A stretch of 64,000 bases of DNA, from the NCBI RefSeq assembly GCF_036373705.1, contig NC_089856.1, positions 3,667,501 to 3,731,500 on the forward strand. The letters run 5' to 3'. Source of the stretch: Amia ocellicauda. Its lineage: Eukaryota; Chordata; Actinopteri; Amiiformes; Amiidae. The notes under the pieces were generated by a model, which did no database searches, had not been told where the DNA came from, and saw only the letters and a list, made by a program, of their open reading frames with translations. The first letter of the stretch is position 1. Every line of letters begins with the position of its first letter. The position numbers were made by a program, and so were the translations under genes. Below are positions 62,701 through 64,000 of this stretch, one piece after another.

Positions 62701-64000
62701 ACCTCGCCAGCAGCGTGTTCCCCTGCCAGGCCCAGGCCGAGGCCTACGCCCGCATCTTCCTGCCCAGAGAGCCGCCCAGCCCGGACCCCAGCTCAGGTGG
62801 GTCACCGCTCGGCACGACTCCCACCGCCTCCTCACGGTTGTAGCAGTCGAGTACTGTGCCTGTACCTCGGCTGCCCCGCTGCATCACTGCACTACAGTAT
62901 AACCGTGATTGTGTATTTCCTGTAGCAACAATGTTTACAGTTCGTATCCCACACACTTCACGAGGGTCTCCGATACTAAATCACATTGTCGTGAACAAGT
63001 AACTGACAATATCTGAGGTCAACATCTCCAGCCCAGACCTCCGTGGACGAGACATCACTTCTGGACGGTCCGCTCTGTCCCTGCAGGGGGAGCTGCGGAG
63101 GCCGGGATTCTGGCTCCGGTGCGGGACGTCCTGCTCCGGAAGCTTGACGCCCTGCAACTGCCCCGGGATGCCCTCCCCGCCGCCCACCTCTGCATCCTGC
63201 TGCTGCTGCTGCCGCCGCCAGACACGGCCGGGGAGGCAAGAGCCCAGGGGCACGAGGTGAGAGCCGAGGGAGCGCCTGTTCAGGAACCGTTCTGGGGTGT
63301 CCGTGTACGGATATGGTGGTATGATCCTGCTGTAGTGGAGCACGTGTTAACTGAACGAAGCAGTTTCGATGATGCCAACGCGGCGGTCAGTTGTGACATG
63401 TCAGCGTCTGTCCCCGCCAGGCTGTGGCCCAGCTGTACCGGTTCTTGCGGGGCGGCGCCGGACGGCTGTGGGCGGTGCAGGAACACGCTCTCACCCTCTG
63501 CAGAGTCCTGGAGTCCCAGGCCGGCAAGGTGAGGAGCCACACAGACCCAGAAATACAGAGTCACAACATGGAAGTAGATAAGAGAGAAAAACACACAATT
63601 CTTTCACTGTTAGAAAATTCTAGGTGTTATTATCCCAGATCAGGCTGTGATTGTGGAATGAAGTGTTGTTCTGGTAACAGGCTGGGGACGTGCAGCTGTG
63701 TGGCGCTCTGGCACAGACGCTCAGGGGGCTGATGGAGGGGTTTCTGACCCAGGTTGGCAGGGTCAGCTTCTCCAGTGACGCCCTCTTCCTCACCGAGAAC
63801 CTGAGCAGCCGCCTGCAGTCCGTGTGTGACCGTCTGGCACTGGGCCCCAGCCCGGCGGCCCTGGAAGAGCTGAGAGAGGTAGGAAGAGGTAGTCCTCTAT
63901 CCCTGCTAGATAGCACTTCAGCTTTTTTATGCTCCTCGCGTTCTTGATTGTTTTCCTCCTTGCTCCCTTTCCCATAGCCCTCGACTGTGACCCTACATCT
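59563..64000 (+). CDS. Unrecognised multi-exon gene, 5' part, continues past window
   Basis: Eleven coding exons, plus the start of a twelfth, join without a stop into 488 codons. They are 59563-59768, 59848-59936, 60767-60906, 61134-61327, 61571-61619, 62308-62489, 62669-62796, 63087-63256, 63421-63528, 63681-63878 and 63978 onward (counting the micro-exon). Every intron is GT-AG and phases match throughout, which is strong evidence of a real gene. The Met start (MQPVASRPLPPRP) follows a 22-base leader in the same exon. Residues about 20-70 (ALWRYLQDSGLQRCVEELCA ... NPPANPYPGFSQRAGQLAE) resemble the helical hairpin of RIIa/DPY30-type docking domains, as in the N-terminus of ENO4. That is an inference by eye. 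The rest is Leu/Ala/Pro-rich with amphipathic helices, and shows no signal peptide or catalytic motif I know. I do not assign a function. Confidence 0.85.
59848..59936 (+). CDS. Unrecognised gene, coding exon 2
   Basis: 89 bp between CTCCAG and GCAG|GTCAGT. Encodes LRLAESASEETFQIHLAFPT and STAVRYIA. Enters in phase 2 and exits in phase 1. Confidence 0.8.
60565..60690 (+). repeat. Intronic duplicate block, copy 1
   Basis: TCACAGCT then GTCCACCCCTGGAGCCTGGC, TGTGGTTT and GGAGAGGTCACGACTC recur with modest divergence in copy 2 (61660-61770). This copy has an acceptor-like CCTCACAG and an open frame of 40 codons (AWMEEVQTQRVSTPGAWLWF onward), but no usable donor before the stop. It lies in intron 3 counting the leader intron, between coding exons 2 and 3. 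Confidence 0.6.
60767..60906 (+). CDS. Unrecognised gene, coding exon 3
   Basis: 140 bp, acceptor CCTCTAG, donor CTCG|GTGAGA. Encodes GAKGCSGLWGLPSVLHCVDP and a segment ending LSCSSPYS. Enters in phase 1 and exits in phase 0. Confidence 0.82.
61134..61327 (+). CDS. Unrecognised gene, coding exon 4
   Basis: 194 bp, acceptor TTCCTCAG, donor CTAAG|GTCAGA. Encodes IQVLAALTGPCVFMGTLFPC and LLQIYVIAGPDPERARTLYA. Exits in phase 2, which is completed by the micro-exon. Confidence 0.82.
61571..61619 (+). CDS. Unrecognised gene, 49-nt micro-exon
   Basis: TTTTTTCTAG precedes it and AAG|GTACAA follows. It encodes (R)ILVPTNNKGENKSFSK and changes phase 2 to phase 0. That is exactly what is needed to read the next exon without a stop; skipping it puts the next exon into a frame with a TGA. 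Confidence 0.7.
61660..61770 (+). repeat. Intronic duplicate block, copy 2
   Basis: It contains GTCACAGCTCAGG, GGTCCACCCCTGGAGCCAGG, CTGTGGTTCA and GGGAGAGGTCGTCACTC, parallel to copy 1 and about 1.09 kb to its right. It sits in the intron after the micro-exon and has no matching splice sites. Confidence 0.6.
62308..62489 (+). CDS. Unrecognised gene, coding exon 6
   Basis: 182 bp, acceptor TGTCCGCAG, donor AGAG|GTGAGA. Encodes EEVSSRGPEFEGAVLSSLDD to a Glu/Arg-rich end (GRHEEER). Phase 0 in, 2 out. Confidence 0.8.
62669..62796 (+). CDS. Unrecognised gene, coding exon 7
   Basis: 128 bp, acceptor AGGCGCAG, donor CTCAG|GTGGGT. Encodes RVLDFSESPLTHLASSVFPC and a segment ending in PPSPDPSS. Phase 2 in, 1 out. 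Confidence 0.8.
63087..63256 (+). CDS. Unrecognised gene, coding exon 8
   Basis: 170 bp, acceptor TCCCTGCAG, donor ACGAG|GTGAGA. Contains LAPVRDVLLRKLDALQLPRD and a leucine run CILLLLLPPP, too short and too proline-bounded to be a clear membrane segment. Phase 1 in, 0 out. Confidence 0.8.
63421..63528 (+). CDS. Unrecognised gene, coding exon 9
   Basis: 108 bp, acceptor CCCCGCCAG, donor CAAG|GTGAGG. Encodes AVAQLYRFLRGGAGRLWAVQ to ESQAGK, likely helical. Phase 0 on both sides. Confidence 0.8.
63681..63878 (+). CDS. Unrecognised gene, coding exon 10
   Basis: 198 bp, acceptor GGTAACAG, donor AGAG|GTAGGA. Encodes AGDVQLCGALAQTLRGLMEG through LEELRE, helical and leucine-rich. Phase 0 on both sides. 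Confidence 0.8.
63978..64000 (+). CDS. Unrecognised gene, start of the next coding exon
   Basis: The acceptor TTTCCCATAG ends at 63977. The frame continues as PSTVTLH to the window edge with no stop, so the gene extends to the right. Confidence 0.55.

Overview
This is vertebrate nuclear DNA, most likely from a ray-finned fish. The evidence is long introns and intergenic spacers, GT-AG splice sites, abundant microsatellites, several degraded Tc1/mariner copies of types common in fish genomes, LINE 3' ends, and two vertebrate transcription-factor genes. I cannot fix the species. There are no bacterial operons, CRISPR arrays or phage genes.

Three protein-coding loci can be supported. (1) An NFIL3/E4BP4-type bZIP repressor lies on the minus strand. 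Its single coding exon is 14937-16244. A likely 3' UTR reaches about 13380, and a likely non-coding first exon sits in a CpG island near 17918-18380. (2) A group-2 Krueppel-like factor, best matched to KLF1, lies on the minus strand. It has three coding exons (48647-48576, 46988-46031, 45524-45349) whose phases join into a 401-residue protein with three C2H2 fingers. (3) A multi-exon gene lies on the plus strand from 59563 and runs off the right edge. Eleven coding exons, including a 49-nt micro-exon, join with fully consistent phases into 488+ residues. I do not recognise the product.

Layout: 1-13.4 kb has no recognisable coding sequence but carries a promoter-like patch (paired ROR/REV-ERB elements, TATA/MEF2 box) at 550-700 and a 32-bp near-perfect hairpin at 12.8 kb. 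nfil3-like occupies 13.4-18.4 kb. From 18.4 to 44.6 kb lie transposon debris, microsatellites, two related minisatellites (37.2-38.2 kb) and a bZIP-site-rich patch at 30.8-31.3 kb. klf1-like covers 44.7-49 kb. From 49 to 58.5 kb there are Tc1 and LINE relics and a short immunoglobulin V/J-like fragment. The unrecognised gene fills 58.6-64 kb.

The most suggestive regulatory theme is repeated exact TTAYGTAA octamers, the NFIL3/PAR-bZIP recognition core. I found nine, including two just upstream of the nfil3-like coding exon and three within 102 bp at 30.9 kb. With the REV-ERB/ROR elements at the left end, this fits (inference) a circadian-type feedback circuit around the nfil3-like gene. No clearly new biological system was demonstrated. 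The best leads are the bZIP site clusters, the orphan RORE promoter, the 32-bp hairpin and the unrecognised gene.
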